The notes under the pieces were generated by a model that was not told the origin of the DNA, made no database searches, and saw only the letters and a list, made by a program, of their open reading frames with translations. Shown here piece by piece: positions 27,746-36,779 of a stretch of DNA of 64,000 bases; within the stretch, counting starts at the first letter, position 1; every line of letters begins with the position of its first letter. The DNA lies in the NCBI RefSeq assembly GCF_000014745.1, contig NC_008347.1, positions 744,001 to 808,000 of the forward strand, given 5' to 3'. The DNA is from Maricaulis maris MCS10 (GTDB taxonomy: Bacteria; Pseudomonadota; Alphaproteobacteria; Caulobacterales; Maricaulaceae). The position numbers and the translations under genes were made by a program.

Positions 27746-28732
27746 ATGAAACTCGCTTATCTCGCCGTCGCCGCGCTGACACTGGCCGGTTGTGCCACCA
27801 CTTCGACCGAAACGGCGACCGCACCGGTCGCACCGGTCACCGTTCATTCCGCCGAAGCCTATGAGCGTGACCGGCAGGCGATCCTCGCCATGCAGGGCGA
27901 GTACGCTGTCACGTTCGACTTCCGGGAAATGGTTCCGATTGCCGAGGGTTACGAGCTGGCAGAACCGAAGCTCACCCCGGCCCGCGAAGTGGTTGTCGTG
28001 GTCAAGGACACGGGCGATTTCATCATGCTGCAGCACTTGCTGATCGCGGGTGAGGGCGACAATCCCTTCATCGTCAAGCATTGGCGCCAGGACTGGCGCT
28101 ATGAGCCGGCCACCGTGCTGGCTTTCCGGGGATTTGATGACTGGACCGTCGAGGACGTTGCCGCAGCTGATCGCGCCGGTGCCTGGTCCCAGACGGTCTA
28201 TCAGGTCGACGACAGCCCGCGCTATGCGGCGGTCGCGCCCTGGACCCATGACGCTGATGGCAATGCAACCTGGGAACCGCCGGTCTCCTGGCGTCCGCTG
28301 CCGCGCCGCGACGACACCACGCGCGACGACTATGACGTCATCGCCGCCGTCAACCGCCACACGGTCACGTCCTGGGGCTGGATCCACGAGCAGGACAATT
28401 CCAAGCTGGCACTGGAAGACGGTGTCGCCCATGAGCTGGTCCGCGAAGTCGGCGTCAACACCTATCGCAATACCGATCTGTCCAACGGCCAGGCAGCGCT
28501 GGACTACTGGGACGCCACGCACGAATACTGGGCCCTGGTCCGCGCCCGCTTTGAAGCGCTGGAAACTGACGGCACACGCCGTTTCCACATCGAGGATGAT
28601 GCCGAGGGCACGCTGCTCTATGGCCCGGTCCTGGAAGCCGGTCAGCGCGTCCTCTTCGGTCTGAGCGATGCGGAAACTGCGTTCGAGGATGCGGCGACCT
28701 ATCTGGACAGCCAGATCACCATCATCGAATAG
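27746..28732 (+). CDS. DUF6607 family lipoprotein
   Basis: A 328-residue lipoprotein: signal MKLAYLAVAALTLAGC with lipobox LAGC (Cys16). The mature protein matches the DUF6607 pattern: VTFDFREMVPIAEGYEL, VKDTGDFIMLQHLLI, IVKHWRQDWRYEP, WSQTVYQVDDSPRYAAVAPW and NRHTVTSWGWIHEQDN. The biochemical role is unknown; genes of this family often accompany heme-type TonB receptors, as here. It has conserved His/Trp/Tyr residues that could bind a ligand. A terminator-like hairpin follows, inside the end of the convergent LysR gene. Confidence 0.8.
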   Translation: MKLAYLAVAALTLAGCATTSTETATAPVAPVTVHSAEAYERDRQAILAMQGEYAVTFDFREMVPIAEGYELAEPKLTPAREVVVVVKDTGDFIMLQHLLIAGEGDNPFIVKHWRQDWRYEPATVLAFRGFDDWTVEDVAAADRAGAWSQTVYQVDDSPRYAAVAPWTHDADGNATWEPPVSWRPLPRRDDTTRDDYDVIAAVNRHTVTSWGWIHEQDNSKLALEDGVAHELVREVGVNTYRNTDLSNGQAALDYWDATHEYWALVRARFEALETDGTRRFHIEDDAEGTLLYGPVLEAGQRVLFGLSDAETAFEDAATYLDSQITIIE

Positions 28733-28734
28733 GG

Positions 28735-29730
28735 TCAGGCCCGATCAACGAAACCGAATGGCGACGGCTGGCTGGCCGTCGCCATTTTTGTTGCGGCGGG
28801 TGTGTCAAAAGGCAGGGTGACCGGTTCCAGGACCTCGCAGAACTCGATGATCGCATCGCGCATCCAGCGCATGGCACCATCCAGTTCGAAGCGGCGATTC
28901 CAGTAGACCGCGACCGGGGCTTTTTCGATCTGGAAGGGAATGGGATAGACGGCGAAACCGCCTTCCTCGACCATCCTGGCCGCCATGCGGGAAGGGACCG
29001 AGGCCACCAGGTCGGTCGTTTTTACCAGATGCGCGACGGTAGTCATGTGCTGGGTGGTGATCGCGACGCGGCGGCGATAACCCAGTCTGGCCAAGACTTC
29101 ATCCACGGGGGACTCGGAGTCGCCGCGCTGCGAGAAATTGACGTGCGACAGGCTGGCGAAGGTTGCAATGTCCGGCGCCTCCCTGACCAGCGGATGACCG
29201 GCCCGGGTCGCGAAGACGTGTCGTTCGTGCAGGACAGGGCGAACGCCGAAGCGCTTAGCGGCGGGAAATTCCATGTGCATCATGAAATCCAGCTCGCCGG
29301 CATCAAGCAGGTCCATGCCCTCTTCAATATCAACCGAGCGAAGACGCAGATCGATCATCGGTGCATGCTCGGCCATATAGGCGAGCAGGTCCGGCAGCAC
29401 GAAGAGGTCAAAATAATCGGCGCATCCGATATGAAATTCCCGCCGACACTGCTTGGCATCGAAGGCCGGGCCACTGTCCAGAGCCTGTTCGATATGGCGC
29501 AGGGCCTCGCGGACATCCTTGATGATCTCGCTGCAGCGTTCGGTCGGTTCAATGCCGCGTGGTGCCCGCAGGAAAAGCTGGTCGCCGAATGCAAGGCGCA
29601 GGCGCGAGAGGGCGTTCGAGACGGTCGGTTGCGACACGTTCAATCGCCGCGCGGCCCGGGTCACATTGCGTTCGTGCCAGAGCGCGTCGAACGTGATCAA
29701 CAGGTTCAGGTCGACATGTTTGAGGCTCAT
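28735..29730 (-). CDS. LysR-family transcriptional regulator
   Basis: A 331-residue regulator of NodD/LeuO-like type. The N-terminal helix-turn-helix reads HVDLNLLITFDALWHERNVTRAARRLNVSQPTVSNALSRLRLAFGD; a periplasmic-binding-like effector domain follows (FHIGCADYFDLFVLPDLLAYM to about residue 300). The frame is open upstream to 29907, but ATG at 29730 is chosen because AAGGA lies 8 nt before it; ATG at 29739 sits directly on that site. It follows the MMPL/LolA-like/barrel genes on the same strand by 37 nt, so it may be the last gene of that operon and its regulator. Confidence 0.88.
   Translation of the reverse strand: MSLKHVDLNLLITFDALWHERNVTRAARRLNVSQPTVSNALSRLRLAFGDQLFLRAPRGIEPTERCSEIIKDVREALRHIEQALDSGPAFDAKQCRREFHIGCADYFDLFVLPDLLAYMAEHAPMIDLRLRSVDIEEGMDLLDAGELDFMMHMEFPAAKRFGVRPVLHERHVFATRAGHPLVREAPDIATFASLSHVNFSQRGDSESPVDEVLARLGYRRRVAITTQHMTTVAHLVKTTDLVASVPSRMAARMVEEGGFAVYPIPFQIEKAPVAVYWNRRFELDGAMRWMRDAIIEFCEVLEPVTLPFDTPAATKMATASQPSPFGFVDRA
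28757..28790 (+). terminator. Terminator of the DUF6607 gene, lying within the lysR 3' end
   Basis: AATGGCGACGGC (28757-28768) pairs perfectly with 28775-28786, followed by TTT and a further T after one G. It starts 25 nt after the DUF6607 stop and lies within the last codons of the convergent LysR gene, so it is also coding. Confidence 0.7.
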
Positions 29731-29767
29731 CAGGCTCATCCTTTTCGCACGCTCCAACCGGTCCGGC

Positions 29768-30997
29768 TCAGAAATGCCGGGTGATCCGAAGGGAGACGGC
29801 ATTATCGTCCTGCACGGCGGCCAGAGCGTCGGCGGGGTCGATATTGGCGGTGAAACGCCCCTCGATTTCCACGAAGATATGGGTGCCCAGGCGCCGTTCT
29901 GCTTCAATCAGGACTGCGCTTGATCCATTTTCCACGTCGATGATCGCGCCACCGAGCAGGGAGGTGTCATTCATGTCATTGAAAGCAAAGCGACCTCCCA
30001 GAAAGACATCATTATCGAAGGCGGTCGGCGGCGCGACCGATGGATCATTGTCGCGGCCATCGGAATGGTATTCGACCAGCAGGCCGAGATCGGCACCGGA
30101 CGCGGTGACGCCATAGAAGGTGTATTCCAGCCCGCCGGTGAAGGCGGCAAAGGTATCGCCCTGTCCTTCGCGCACAATGGCCTCGCCCTTCCACAGCCAG
30201 GCGCCACGGGTCAGCTGCACATCGGCCGAGAGCTGGGAAATGATGGTGTAGACCGGCCGCAGGCTTTGCCCGTCGGTGGAGGGCACGAAAAAGGGTTCGC
30301 GGCTGGTACCGTGAAAGGCCGCCAGTCCGAGATCCCAATCGCCGAGATAGTGGCTCCAGCGGGCAGCGAAATCGACATGGCGTTCCTCGTCGGCATGTTC
30401 GTAGAGCGGGGCATCCGTGTCGACGATGAGCGGGCCGCGCAGCCGGCCCTCGATGCCGGGGAAGGTGCGTTCGCGAAAGCCGGGCAGGAGATAGGCTTCC
30501 AGCCGTCCCCATCCGGTCTGCCGGGTCAGGCGGATGGCCGGCTGGCCCAGCTTGTCCTCGCCATCGCTGTCTTCGACCCCGTCGGTCTGGTTGATGATGT
30601 CGACCAGATGTCGGGACTCGGTGACGCCCCAGAACACCTTGATCAAACCGGCCTCGACAGTCAGCTCGTCGCCGACAAAGCGGTAAAAGCCTTCGCGCAA
30701 ATCGGCATGGCTGCGCGCATCATCGACGGCGTCGATTCGTGCCCATGGAACCAGGACGAACTGGTGTCGGCGATCGGCGCTGCGCCAGCGAAAATCGCCC
30801 TCCAGGATGATGGATGTCTGAACACCGTCCTCTTGGGCGGCGAAGGCCGGATCGTCGGAGAAAATGCGCGCTTCGGCGCCGATCGAGCCGCCGGCATCCC
30901 AGCCCTGGGACAGGGCGGTGGAAGCGCCGAAGATCACGGCCGCCAGGACGAGCAGGGGCATGATCAGGGATTTCAGGGTACGCATCAGGGACCTCAT
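29768..30997 (-). CDS. Outer-membrane beta-barrel partner of an MMPL transporter
   Basis: A 409-residue exported protein with a signal segment ending TALS-QGW. The mature part is dominated by amphipathic beta strands (FVLVPWARIDAV, LTVEAGLIKVFWGV, LGLLVEYHSDG, LLGGAIIDVEN) and ends in ITRHF, a C-terminal Phe typical of barrels. It resembles DUF1302-like or uncharacterised barrels that occur beside MMPL transporters and LolA-like proteins. Three in-frame methionines exist; ATG at 30997 is chosen because GAGG lies about 7 nt upstream. Third gene of the predicted export operon. Confidence 0.7.
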   Translation of the reverse strand: MRSLMRTLKSLIMPLLVLAAVIFGASTALSQGWDAGGSIGAEARIFSDDPAFAAQEDGVQTSIILEGDFRWRSADRRHQFVLVPWARIDAVDDARSHADLREGFYRFVGDELTVEAGLIKVFWGVTESRHLVDIINQTDGVEDSDGEDKLGQPAIRLTRQTGWGRLEAYLLPGFRERTFPGIEGRLRGPLIVDTDAPLYEHADEERHVDFAARWSHYLGDWDLGLAAFHGTSREPFFVPSTDGQSLRPVYTIISQLSADVQLTRGAWLWKGEAIVREGQGDTFAAFTGGLEYTFYGVTASGADLGLLVEYHSDGRDNDPSVAPPTAFDNDVFLGGRFAFNDMNDTSLLGGAIIDVENGSSAVLIEAERRLGTHIFVEIEGRFTANIDPADALAAVQDDNAVSLRITRHF

Positions 30998-31019
30998 GAT
31001 TGGCCTCGTCGGAAACAAG

Positions 31020-31062
31020 CCGCCGCGGCTGCACGGCCGGGGGAGATGTGCAACCGCGGCGG
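31020..31062. repeat. Intercistronic hairpin
   Basis: A 15-bp inverted repeat (31020-31034 with 31048-31062) with one mismatch lies between the LolA-like gene and the barrel gene of the same operon. There is no T-run, so it may tune mRNA stability or relative expression. Confidence 0.5.
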
Positions 31063-31113
31063 ACGGCAGCCCGGCCTCCGTCGGGCAGGAGCGGATGCCG
31101 GGCTACCGAGGGG

Positions 31114-31974
31114 CTAGTACTGGCGTTCAAGCACGCCGCGCACGAAGTCGTTGTCGGTCAGCCCGACCCCGAACTCGAAGTCGCCATAGACAAGATCGGT
31201 GGACTTGCCGGTCTGGTGATTGGTCATGACCAGGCGGTGGGCGCGCCAGATCCCGTCGCCATATTCACGGTAATCGCCCAGATCGAGCGTCTTGAGGTGA
31301 TCGCCGCGACGGTCGAAGAATTCGATGCGCCGGACCTGGTGGATGGTCTGGTCGATATAGGAGACCTGGCGTGAATAGCCGGAGTTCTCGTAGCGGGGAA
31401 AACGCTCGACCACGTCCGTGGGCAGGGTTTCGCCACCCACTGTGATCGCTTCGGTGGTCAGGTAGTTGTGCTCATACTTGTTGAGTTCGACCGCCGTGAA
31501 ATCCTCGAAGGCAAATTCCGAGCCCACGAAGGGGCCGGACTTGTTGGCCGAGGAGATGCGGCGCACCCGGGCGAGGGCCGGCAGGTAGAGCCATTGATCG
31601 TCCGGCTCCAGGATGTGGGCGTGCGACAAGAGGGCGGTGCCCTCGACATCAGCCGGGGTGTGGAAGACCACCACTGACTTGTCGCCAACCGTATTGTCAG
31701 CTCGTTCCAGGGTCTGGAAGCTCAGCTGGCGCGAGGTTTCCTGACCGGCCGCATTGCGCAGCGTCATGGTCGCCTCGACCCGGCTGTCGCCGAAGCCATT
31801 GTCGGAATTGTCCGAACGGATGGCGATGTCATAGCCGCGGCGCTCGCTGTCCGTGTCGATCCATGCCGGCAGCTCGGCCTCCTGGGCGAAGGCAGGCACC
31901 GGGCCGGCCAGGGCGAGCAGGCTCGCCATGGCCAGCAGCGATTTACTGAGCGGGTTGGTAGCTTTGGTCTTCAT
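31114..31974 (-). CDS. Outer-membrane lipoprotein-sorting (LolA-like) protein
   Basis: A 286-residue periplasmic protein. Signal peptide ends VPAFA-QEA. The mature protein has the LolA-like pattern seen beside MMPL exporters: NGFGDSRVEATMTLRNAAG, then DDQWLYLPALARVRRISSANKSGPFVGSEFAFEDF and IDQTIHQVRRIEFFDRRGDHLKTL. Such proteins have an open half-barrel that can hold a lipid chain. ATG at 31974 is used; a GTG directly before it (31977) is equally possible, both served by GGAG. It overlaps the end of the MMPL gene by about 32 nt, so they are co-expressed. Confidence 0.8.
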   Translation of the reverse strand: MKTKATNPLSKSLLAMASLLALAGPVPAFAQEAELPAWIDTDSERRGYDIAIRSDNSDNGFGDSRVEATMTLRNAAGQETSRQLSFQTLERADNTVGDKSVVVFHTPADVEGTALLSHAHILEPDDQWLYLPALARVRRISSANKSGPFVGSEFAFEDFTAVELNKYEHNYLTTEAITVGGETLPTDVVERFPRYENSGYSRQVSYIDQTIHQVRRIEFFDRRGDHLKTLDLGDYREYGDGIWRAHRLVMTNHQTGKSTDLVYGDFEFGVGLTDNDFVRGVLERQY

Positions 31975-34321
31975 CACGGTTTTCTCCGGATTGCGTTTTG
32001 CGGGAGGTGAGCTTGTTGAGCTCGACGAGGAGGGCCGGCAGGAGCAGGAAATCGAGCACCAGGGCGAAGACGATCGCCAGGGCGGTCAGAAGACCCATGT
32101 CGGCATTGAGTTTGAAGGTTGAGAGGGCAAGCACGGCGAAGCCGGCGGCCAGGATGATGGTGTTGATCACGATCGCCATGCCGACGGTCTCGAAGGCATA
32201 GCGAATGGCGCCGGCGGTATCGGCGCCGCGCTCGACGCGGGCCCGGCGGTATTTGGTCAGGAAGTGGACCGTGTCATCGACGACAATGCCGAGCGAGACC
32301 GCACCCACCGCAGCGACCGAGAAACCGACCGTGCCGACCAGCAGGGCCCAGACCCCGAAAGTGGTCAGGATGGGCAGTGTGTTCGGGATCAGGCTCAAGG
32401 CGCCGAGACGCAGGGAGCGCAGGGCCAGGATCATGACCAGGCCGATGGCCAGCACGGCGATGATATTGCCCGAGATCATCGAGTTCACATTGCGCTCGGC
32501 GACATAGGCGAACATCACCTGGGCGCCGGTGGCCGATGTGTGCATGTAGTCCGGCGTGTTGTCCGCCAGCCAGGCCTCTGCCGCGTCGAGAAAGGCTTTC
32601 GTCTCCTCGGTCGTGACATTGTCCAGTGTGACGGTCAGGCGCGAGGCCGACTTGTCGATATTGATGCGGTCATTGAGATCGAGGCCATAGGGCAATGAGA
32701 GCTCGTAGAGCAGCAGGTATTGCGCCGCCAGACCGCGATCATCCGGCAGGGTGTAATAGTCCGGATCATCGCCATGCAGGTTGCGATTGAGGCGCCGCAT
32801 GATGTCGGTGACCGAATAGACATGGGTCACATTGTCCTGCGAGCGGGCCCAGGCCGCGAAGGCATCGAGATTCTGCAGGTATTCCGGCTCGGCGATCCCG
32901 CCCGAGCTTTGCGCCGGCACAGAGAACTCGATCGGGTAGAGACCGAAATCCTGCAGGGCCAGGTCATTGTCGCGCCGCACTTCCAGCGAGGTGTCGAAAT
33001 AATTCACCCACTGGTCGTTGAAATCGATGGTCGGGATGAGCGCGATCAGGGCCGCACTGCCCGCAACGGTGGCGACCAGGACCGGGCGGCTGTTGCGGGT
33101 CACCCAACCAGCCAGCTGGCCCATGCGGGCGGTGGCGTCCTTGCCATCCGACTTGCGCGGCGACGCCTTCATGGGCAGCAGCGAGACGATGGCCGGCAGG
33201 AAGGTGATCGAGAGCAGCCAGGCGGCGATGATGCCGATGGCGGTCATGGTGCCCAGATGGCCGAAGGGCGGGGAGTCCGACAGGTTCAGCGCCATGAAGC
33301 CGATGACCGTGGTCAGCGAGGTGATCGAGACGGCGAGGAAATTGATCCGCACCGCATCGATGATGGCCTCACGCTTGGTCAGCCCGTCGCGCATACGCTG
33401 TCGCATCGACATCAGGACATGGATCGAGTCGGCGATGGCCAGGGTCAGGACAATGGTCGGGGCCGAGGCCGAGACCGGGGTCAGCCCGATGGCGAGGAAG
33501 CCGGCCGATCCCATCGCGACGATGGTCGAGAACAGGATCAGGAAAAGGGTTGCCAGCGTGCCGCTCCAGGAGCGGATGGCGATCATCATGATGACCAGCA
33601 GGACGAGATACATGAGCGGAATGAGCTTCGCCATGTCACCCATGCCGCTTTCCATGAAAGCATTGTTCATCATCGAAATGCCCGACAGGACGATGTCGAT
33701 ATCGGGATATTCCGCTTCGATCCGGTCACGCAGGGCGCGCACCACTGCCACCGATTCCGGCACTTCCATGGAGTGGAGTTCCGGGTATTGCAGCACGATA
33801 TTGACCGCCGTGACGGCCCCGTCCGGTGTCACCAGCTGGTTGCGCAGCAGCGGTTCGTTGAGCGCGATGGCGCGGCGTTCCAAAAGATCACCGCGGTCCA
33901 GCGAGCGGGCGTCACGGACCAGGTCCTCGACGATCAGATTATCGCCCTCGGACCAGGTGTGCTGGAAATTGGTGAGGGAATCGACGCGGATGGCGTAGGG
34001 GACCTGCCAGCTGGCCTCGGTGATCTCCTCGACCACGGCCAGGGTGTCGGCGGAAAAGACATTGCCGTCTGCAGGACGCACCACAATCAACACATTGTCG
34101 TTCTTGGTGTAGGTCGCCTGGAAGGTCTCGAAGGCGGCAAGTTCGGGATTCTCGTCCGAGAAGAAGGCTCGGTAATTGGTGTCGAATGACAGGTTCGGCA
34201 TGCCGGTGGCAAAGCCGAAGGTGGCGACAAGCGTGGCGAGGATTACCAGCCAGCGCCAGCGGATCATGGCCTCGGCGAGCGCCGTGGCAAACATGTCCGT
34301 GCGGTTTCTGATTGCGCCCAT
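31943..34321 (-). CDS. MMPL/RND-superfamily transporter
   Basis: A 792-residue membrane protein with two symmetrical halves: one helix, a periplasmic domain of about 160-200 residues, then five or six helices (first half around residues 215-400, second around 640-770). Both halves carry Asp-containing TM4-like segments (TIVLTLAIADSIHVLMSM; LGIVVDDTVHFLTKYRRA) typical of proton-driven MMPL/sterol-sensing-domain proteins. MMPL proteins commonly move lipids or hopanoids toward the outer membrane. ATG at 34321 is chosen (AAAGGA about 8 nt upstream). First gene of an operon with the LolA-like and barrel genes. Confidence 0.88.
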   Translation of the reverse strand: MGAIRNRTDMFATALAEAMIRWRWLVILATLVATFGFATGMPNLSFDTNYRAFFSDENPELAAFETFQATYTKNDNVLIVVRPADGNVFSADTLAVVEEITEASWQVPYAIRVDSLTNFQHTWSEGDNLIVEDLVRDARSLDRGDLLERRAIALNEPLLRNQLVTPDGAVTAVNIVLQYPELHSMEVPESVAVVRALRDRIEAEYPDIDIVLSGISMMNNAFMESGMGDMAKLIPLMYLVLLVIMMIAIRSWSGTLATLFLILFSTIVAMGSAGFLAIGLTPVSASAPTIVLTLAIADSIHVLMSMRQRMRDGLTKREAIIDAVRINFLAVSITSLTTVIGFMALNLSDSPPFGHLGTMTAIGIIAAWLLSITFLPAIVSLLPMKASPRKSDGKDATARMGQLAGWVTRNSRPVLVATVAGSAALIALIPTIDFNDQWVNYFDTSLEVRRDNDLALQDFGLYPIEFSVPAQSSGGIAEPEYLQNLDAFAAWARSQDNVTHVYSVTDIMRRLNRNLHGDDPDYYTLPDDRGLAAQYLLLYELSLPYGLDLNDRINIDKSASRLTVTLDNVTTEETKAFLDAAEAWLADNTPDYMHTSATGAQVMFAYVAERNVNSMISGNIIAVLAIGLVMILALRSLRLGALSLIPNTLPILTTFGVWALLVGTVGFSVAAVGAVSLGIVVDDTVHFLTKYRRARVERGADTAGAIRYAFETVGMAIVINTIILAAGFAVLALSTFKLNADMGLLTALAIVFALVLDFLLLPALLVELNKLTSRKTQSGENRDEDQSYQPAQ

Positions 34322-34606
34322 GACGGGTCCTTTCAGGCAATACGGATTGCAGCACCGGAAACGGGTTTCCGGCGGCATTCGGTGCGCAACCCCTTCGGGT
34401 GCGTCAGACTTCAGGTGTGGTCGGTATGGCCCGTGTCAGGGGCGTCGCGCGATCAGGGCGCGGTTGCGTATGTCATGTGAGTCCCTCCTTGCGGTCGCCA
34501 GACAGCGAACCGCGCCTAAAGTGGGGCATGGGGGCACATTCCGCCAATCGATGAGGCGAATATCGTTCATTCGGGAAATGAATACCGGGACGGGGAAGAC
34601 CGTGTC

Positions 34607-34927
34607 CTAGCGCCCGTAGCGCCGTTTCGCCCAGAAAATTCCGCCGATGGTGATCAGGTAGATGACCAGGCGCATGATCACGACGATGCCGCCGCGCTCA
34701 TCGAGGCGCGAGAAGGCGAAGTCGAAGGCGAAGTCGGGCGGGATGCCGGTCGACCAGCGGTAGAAGAAGGGGGCGCAGGCATCGAGCATGAAGGCGATCG
34801 AGGCAGCGGCCGGCCATTGCGGCCATTTGCGCATGATCAGGGCAGCAACCAGCGACAGGACAATGATCAACCACCAGTCAAACGGGGTGAAGCCGGCACT
34901 CAGGCGATCTGCGAGACTGTCATACAT
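34607..34927 (-). CDS. Small hypothetical membrane protein
   Basis: A 106-residue protein with three hydrophobic segments (about residues 18-33, 40-55 and 80-98) and no recognised domain. It follows flhG by 24 nt on the same strand, so it may be the last gene of the fliF-flhG operon; there is no direct evidence for a flagellar role. After it comes a gap of 285 bp before the MMPL gene, which contains no further recognised gene. Confidence 0.6.
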   Translation of the reverse strand: MYDSLADRLSAGFTPFDWWLIIVLSLVAALIMRKWPQWPAAASIAFMLDACAPFFYRWSTGIPPDFAFDFAFSRLDERGGIVVIMRLVIYLITIGGIFWAKRRYGR

Positions 34928-34951
34928 GTGTCGGTGCTCCCCAAAGCGCGG

Positions 34952-35752
34952 TCAGGCGGCCTGTTTACCACGTGCCAGCGAGCCGGCCAGGCTCTGTATA
35001 TCCTTGGCCGCTTCGCATTGCGGTGCACGCAGCGACACGGCGGTCTGGGCCCGGATAGCGGCAGGCACGGTCGGATCCCGGCGGATGATGCCGGCGAGTG
35101 TCGGCGTGAAGCTCAAAAACGCCTCGCAGGTCTTGCGGAACGCTCCGAAGGCCTCGTTGGCGGCATTCATGTCGGGCGCATTATTGATCACCACGAGCGG
35201 CGAAGCGCCGTCATCGTGCAGGCGCAGCGTCTTGACGAAGGCATAGGCGTCGGTCAGCGAGGTCGGCTCGTCATTGAGCACGATCACCACATCATCGGCG
35301 GTCAGTGCGAGGCGGATTGTGGCTCGATCGGCACCGGCGGCCAGGTCGAGGATGGCGCGGTCATAGGACAGCGACAGGGCGGCGACACCGGTTGCCAGCT
35401 TGGTCAGGCCGGGGCCGGACAGATTGGCGAGGGCACCGGACCCGGAGCGGCCGGAAATAACGTCAAAACCGCCTTTTTGTGTGGCGCCGCCCATGGCCGG
35501 GCAGGTGGCGTCGGCGATGGCGATACGGCCATTGATGACGCTGGATATGTCGGAATTGGGCTGCAGCCCCAGCTGCACGTCGATATTGGCCATGCCCAGA
35601 TCGCCATCCATCAGCAGGCAGCGTTCGCCCATCTGCGAGAAGGCCCGGGCCATGCCGATCGACAACATGGTCTTGCCGACGCCGCCCTTGCCCGAGGCGA
35701 TGGCGAGGATGCGGCCGGCGGAGCGGTCCTGGGGCGCGGAGGCGATTTTCAT
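34952..35752 (-). CDS. flhG: Flagellar number regulator FlhG (MinD/ParA-like ATPase)
   Basis: A 266-residue ATPase with the deviant Walker A motif SGKGGVGKT (about residues 20-28), LLMDGDLGMANIDVQLGL and ILDLAAGAD, all typical of FlhG/FleN/YlxH. FlhG limits flagellar number by acting on FlhF and, in polar flagellates, on the flagellar regulator. Its start overlaps the stop of flhF by one base (TGATG), and it lies in the fliF operon. The C-terminal amphipathic membrane-targeting helix of MinD is not obvious. Confidence 0.88.
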   Translation of the reverse strand: MKIASAPQDRSAGRILAIASGKGGVGKTMLSIGMARAFSQMGERCLLMDGDLGMANIDVQLGLQPNSDISSVINGRIAIADATCPAMGGATQKGGFDVISGRSGSGALANLSGPGLTKLATGVAALSLSYDRAILDLAAGADRATIRLALTADDVVIVLNDEPTSLTDAYAFVKTLRLHDDGASPLVVINNAPDMNAANEAFGAFRKTCEAFLSFTPTLAGIIRRDPTVPAAIRAQTAVSLRAPQCEAAKDIQSLAGSLARGKQAA

Positions 35753-36744
35753 CAGTCGTCTTCCTCGAACGGGGTGTTGCGGTCCTCGACAAGGACCCGC
35801 GCCATGCGCAGTGGGGTGGCCGGTGCCAGGCCGCCGCCGATGAAGGGGGTCGAGGAGATCTGGGCAAAGGCCAGTCCGGTTTCACCGACACCGAGAATGG
35901 CGCCAAGGCGGCGGGCACAGTCAAGCTTGACCGGAATGCAGCGGCTGGCGCCGATCGAGGCGAACAGCGAGGCGGCGTCCTCGGCATCTTCCGGCGTCAG
36001 GCCGGCGTCAAAGACATAGATGATCTCGGCATTGGCGCTGTCGGCAAACGCCAGGGTCATGTCCAGATCATCGAGTTCAAACGGATTGATCGCGGGACTG
36101 TCGATCAGGACTGGTCCGTCGATATCGTCGACCGCGTCGATCATTTCGCGCGGATCGTCGACGACGCGGAAACCGGCCCCCATGCGGCGGGCCAGTTCCT
36201 GCAGCCGGTCGGATGCGCCAGCGCGTTCGCCATCGCAGGAAATCAGGGTCGGGACGGCTCCCGCGGTTATGGCGCGGGCTGCGGTCTTGGCCAGCGCCGA
36301 TGTCTTGCCGACCCCCGGCGTCCCGGCGAACAGAACAGCATGTTCCGGCACGGCGGGCAGAGGCTGGAAAGTGTAGCGGCTCTCGATGGCGTGGGCGAGA
36401 CGGGCCACAGCCTGGCCGTCGGACAGGTCATGGGCCGAGCGGATCAGGGCCTGGGCGGCCGAACCCGGCGCGCGGTGGAAGCCGAGCGCCCGGATCACCC
36501 GGTCCAGCTCGTTGTCTTCGCGCAGGCCGCGTTCGATATCGGCTTCACCCGCCAGACGGACCGAGCGGTCGCGGACCTGTTCGGCCGGTTCGGTGACACG
36601 GGCCATGTCACTGGCCGCGCGCACCTGGACGCCACCGTCTGGCGCATCGCCGGTGGCGATAATGACGGCGTCGGGACCCATTTCACGGCGGACATCGGCC
36701 ATGGCCTGGGTCAGGGACGGGGCTGCAAAGGTTTTAAGGTGCAT
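35752..36744 (-). CDS. flhF: Flagellar placement GTPase FlhF (SRP-type)
   Basis: A 330-residue protein. The N-terminus (MHLKTFAAPSLTQAMADVRREMGPDAVIIAT) is the FlhF signature B domain. The NG domain has P-loop GTPGVGKT, then a modified G2/insertion (DGERAGASDRLQ), DSPA in place of the usual DTAG, and VKLD as the G4 motif. The G3 and G4 changes mean the GTPase may be slow or altered. FlhF marks the pole for flagellar assembly. Between flhA and flhG in the operon. Confidence 0.85.
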   Translation of the reverse strand: MHLKTFAAPSLTQAMADVRREMGPDAVIIATGDAPDGGVQVRAASDMARVTEPAEQVRDRSVRLAGEADIERGLREDNELDRVIRALGFHRAPGSAAQALIRSAHDLSDGQAVARLAHAIESRYTFQPLPAVPEHAVLFAGTPGVGKTSALAKTAARAITAGAVPTLISCDGERAGASDRLQELARRMGAGFRVVDDPREMIDAVDDIDGPVLIDSPAINPFELDDLDMTLAFADSANAEIIYVFDAGLTPEDAEDAASLFASIGASRCIPVKLDCARRLGAILGVGETGLAFAQISSTPFIGGGLAPATPLRMARVLVEDRNTPFEEDD

Positions 36745-36779
36745 GGGCTCGCATCATATCACAGGTCAAAAACAGTCGG

